In this document: positions 63,022 through 64,000 of the stretch, one piece after another
Layout: each line of letters opens with the position of its first letter
Numbering within the stretch: the first letter of the stretch is position 1
DNA from: a virus
Direction: 5' to 3' (one strand)
Virus record (IMG/VR): IMGVR_UViG_3300008108_002889
Location: 40,534 to 104,533 of that record
Length of the DNA stretch: 64,000 bases
Notes under the pieces: generated by a model
Database searches by the model: none
What the model saw: the letters and a program-made list of their open reading frames with translations, nothing else
What the model was told of the DNA's origin: nothing
Position numbers and translations under genes: made by a program

Positions 63022-64000
63022 TTATCGGAACCTACGTATTCGACTCCTTGGCCATGCAGCTCCTGTAGTAGGTCTAGCGCCCACCGCCTGTTTAGGTACC
63101 ATTGTTCCTGTGTCTAAACGTTCTCTTTTATAATACAAGAACTTATTAGGTGCACCTTGTAAATCTGTAGTATCTGCAGGGCCACCATTAGTAGCAGTAA
63201 TCTGACCATTTTTAGCTACACTTAATATATACTCTTTGGCTTGTGTTTGATTCCAAAAAGGATTGTTTTCCAGAGCACAGGCTAACACACCGCAGACCTG
63301 CGGGCTGGCCATACTAGTTCCACTAAATTTTCCTAGATAGTAAGTAGTACCCGAACTTCTAGAATCACTTACTCCGCTGGTCAGTGAGCTGATAATATTA
63401 GTGCCCGGTGCCCATATGTCTACACCAGGACCACAATCACTGTAAGATGCTTTGTAATCACCTGAGGTTACATCTATAGAACCAACACAGATATTTGGTA
63501 TGTTATAACCCTGGTCGCCAACTGGCCTTTGCGGATCAAATACGTCATTGGCTGTTGGACTAGTTCCTCTCATGTAATAGTAAGGTTCTGCAACACTACC
63601 TGGATATCTAGTAGCCATTTCAAAAGTATTGTCCCAATCGGGATCACCAGGTAGGCAATGTTTCCAACGACCGTTACCGGCAGCACCGACATACATAATT
63701 CCTTCTTGGATAGCGTCTTCTATATCACTGTCTAGTGCAGCAACACGTTTAGGAATTCGTTGACCAGAAATAAATCCCCAAGTGTTCAACTGTTCTGTAC
63801 TAAATCCTGTACCTGAACTCTTTGCTGCATTGCTGCCAATTTGTAGATCAATCTGATCTGGTGTAGCTTCGTAGAATACATATTCACAGACCATAGTAGG
63901 GCTACCGAGTGTTCCAGTAGTACCAGTTGATCCTTCCATACGTACTCTGTAAGTTCTTGATCCTGCTACTACATTTATAACACCAGTCATAACGTTATGG
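63022..64000 (-). CDS. Subtilase (S8) serine protease, 5' end outside window
   Basis: Reading frame is open to the window edge; the first in-frame ATG is at 63990, but no stop lies beyond it. AAGNGRWKH matches the oxyanion-hole AAGN and FSGTSMASPQVCGVLACALE the catalytic Ser motif GTSMASP. The Asp and His motifs (DTG and HGT) are not in the visible part and must lie in the missing N-terminal region. Subtilases in virions can cut host proteins or their own fibre. It precedes the adhesin gene, suggesting that it matures the tail fibre. Ends at RIRRFR. Confidence 0.88.
   Translation of the reverse strand, partial: HNVMTGVINVVAGSRTYRVRMEGSTGTTGTLGSPTMVCEYVFYEATPDQIDLQIGSNAAKSSGTGFSTEQLNTWGFISGQRIPKRVAALDSDIEDAIQEGIMYVGAAGNGRWKHCLPGDPDWDNTFEMATRYPGSVAEPYYYMRGTSPTANDVFDPQRPVGDQGYNIPNICVGSIDVTSGDYKASYSDCGPGVDIWAPGTNIISSLTSGVSDSRSSGTTYYLGKFSGTSMASPQVCGVLACALENNPFWNQTQAKEYILSVAKNGQITATNGGPADTTDLQGAPNKFLYYKRERLDTGTMVPKQAVGARPTTGAAWPRSRIRRFR

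Overview
The window is a contiguous piece of an AT-rich, gene-dense genome of a T4-like myovirus that infects a Gram-negative bacterium. The T4-type evidence is a family B DNA polymerase (gp43), sliding clamp (gp45), clamp-loader ATPase (gp44), FEN exonuclease, GroES/gp31-like protein and DsbA-like protein, together with late-promoter octamers of the form GNTAAATA. A GH19 endolysin, holin-like protein, i-spanin and lipoprotein o-spanin point to a host with an outer membrane. Two proteobacterial small families (BPSL0761-like, DUF2061-like) suggest a proteobacterium; I saw no photosynthesis genes. Capsid, portal, tail-tube and terminase genes are not in the window, so this is a partial genome.

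Layout. (1) 1-13777, plus strand: a cluster that looks like sugar or small-molecule decoration: UDP-sugar dehydrogenase, B12-binding radical SAM protein (reading frame broken), DegT-type aminotransferase, amidinotransferase, 2OG/Fe(II) oxygenase-like protein, SGNH-like protein, two related orphan proteins, and a 1622-residue protein made of 14 alternating ~98-residue repeats that end in a DxD glycosyltransferase-like domain. (2) 13735-36731, minus strand: ThyX, a MoxR/VWA pair, FEN exonuclease, QueE, HIT protein, FolE, a short UDP-sugar dehydrogenase, phosphoribosyltransferase, GT4 glycosyltransferase, QueD-like protein, DpdA-like transglycosylase, clamp, DNA polymerase and DsbA-like protein, with many small orphans between them. 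(3) 36837-44586, minus strand: a LysM low-complexity protein, a Dps-like protein, a nucleotidylyltransferase and orphans, several of which begin with a short peptide resembling the T4 capsid-targeting sequence. (4) 44633-48823: ClpA-like ATPase, peptide deformylase and DnaJ. (5) 48914-53042: a small exported protein, the lysis cassette and two orphans. (6) 53205-53930: PhoH, the only plus-strand gene in the second part. (7) 53953-57886: dCMP deaminase, ferredoxin, clamp loader, MazG-like protein, GroES-like protein and a fragment of a bacterial Pol III alpha subunit. (8) 57896-64000: orphan, virion fibre-like protein, large He_PIG-repeat adhesin and a subtilase that runs off the window.

How the genes work together. 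FolE, QueE, the QueD-like protein and DpdA form a 7-deazaguanine DNA-modification route; no QueC is visible. ThyX, dCMP deaminase, MazG and the phosphoribosyltransferase adjust nucleotide pools for the polymerase, clamp, loader and FEN nuclease. ClpA, DnaJ, deformylase and the GroES-like protein act on host and phage protein folding and turnover. In the first cluster, an aminotransferase placed next to an amidinotransferase recalls the guanidino-cyclitol steps of streptomycin biosynthesis.

Regulation. Five exact TTGACA-17-TATAAT promoters serve the MoxR, VWA, DsbA-like, DnaJ and 56.3-kb genes. Two are fused to hairpins of the gene upstream, and two place the start codon 6 bases after the -10 box, which predicts leaderless mRNA. 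A second class, GNTAAATA, precedes virion and lysis genes. At 44.6 kb and 63.0 kb this octamer lies in the loop of a hairpin that pairs with the ribosome binding site, the arrangement T4 uses to silence early read-through mRNA. No tRNA, rRNA, CRISPR array or insertion sequence was recognised. No gene-free stretch exceeds 300 bases; the longest are 53043-53204 and 39324-39446.
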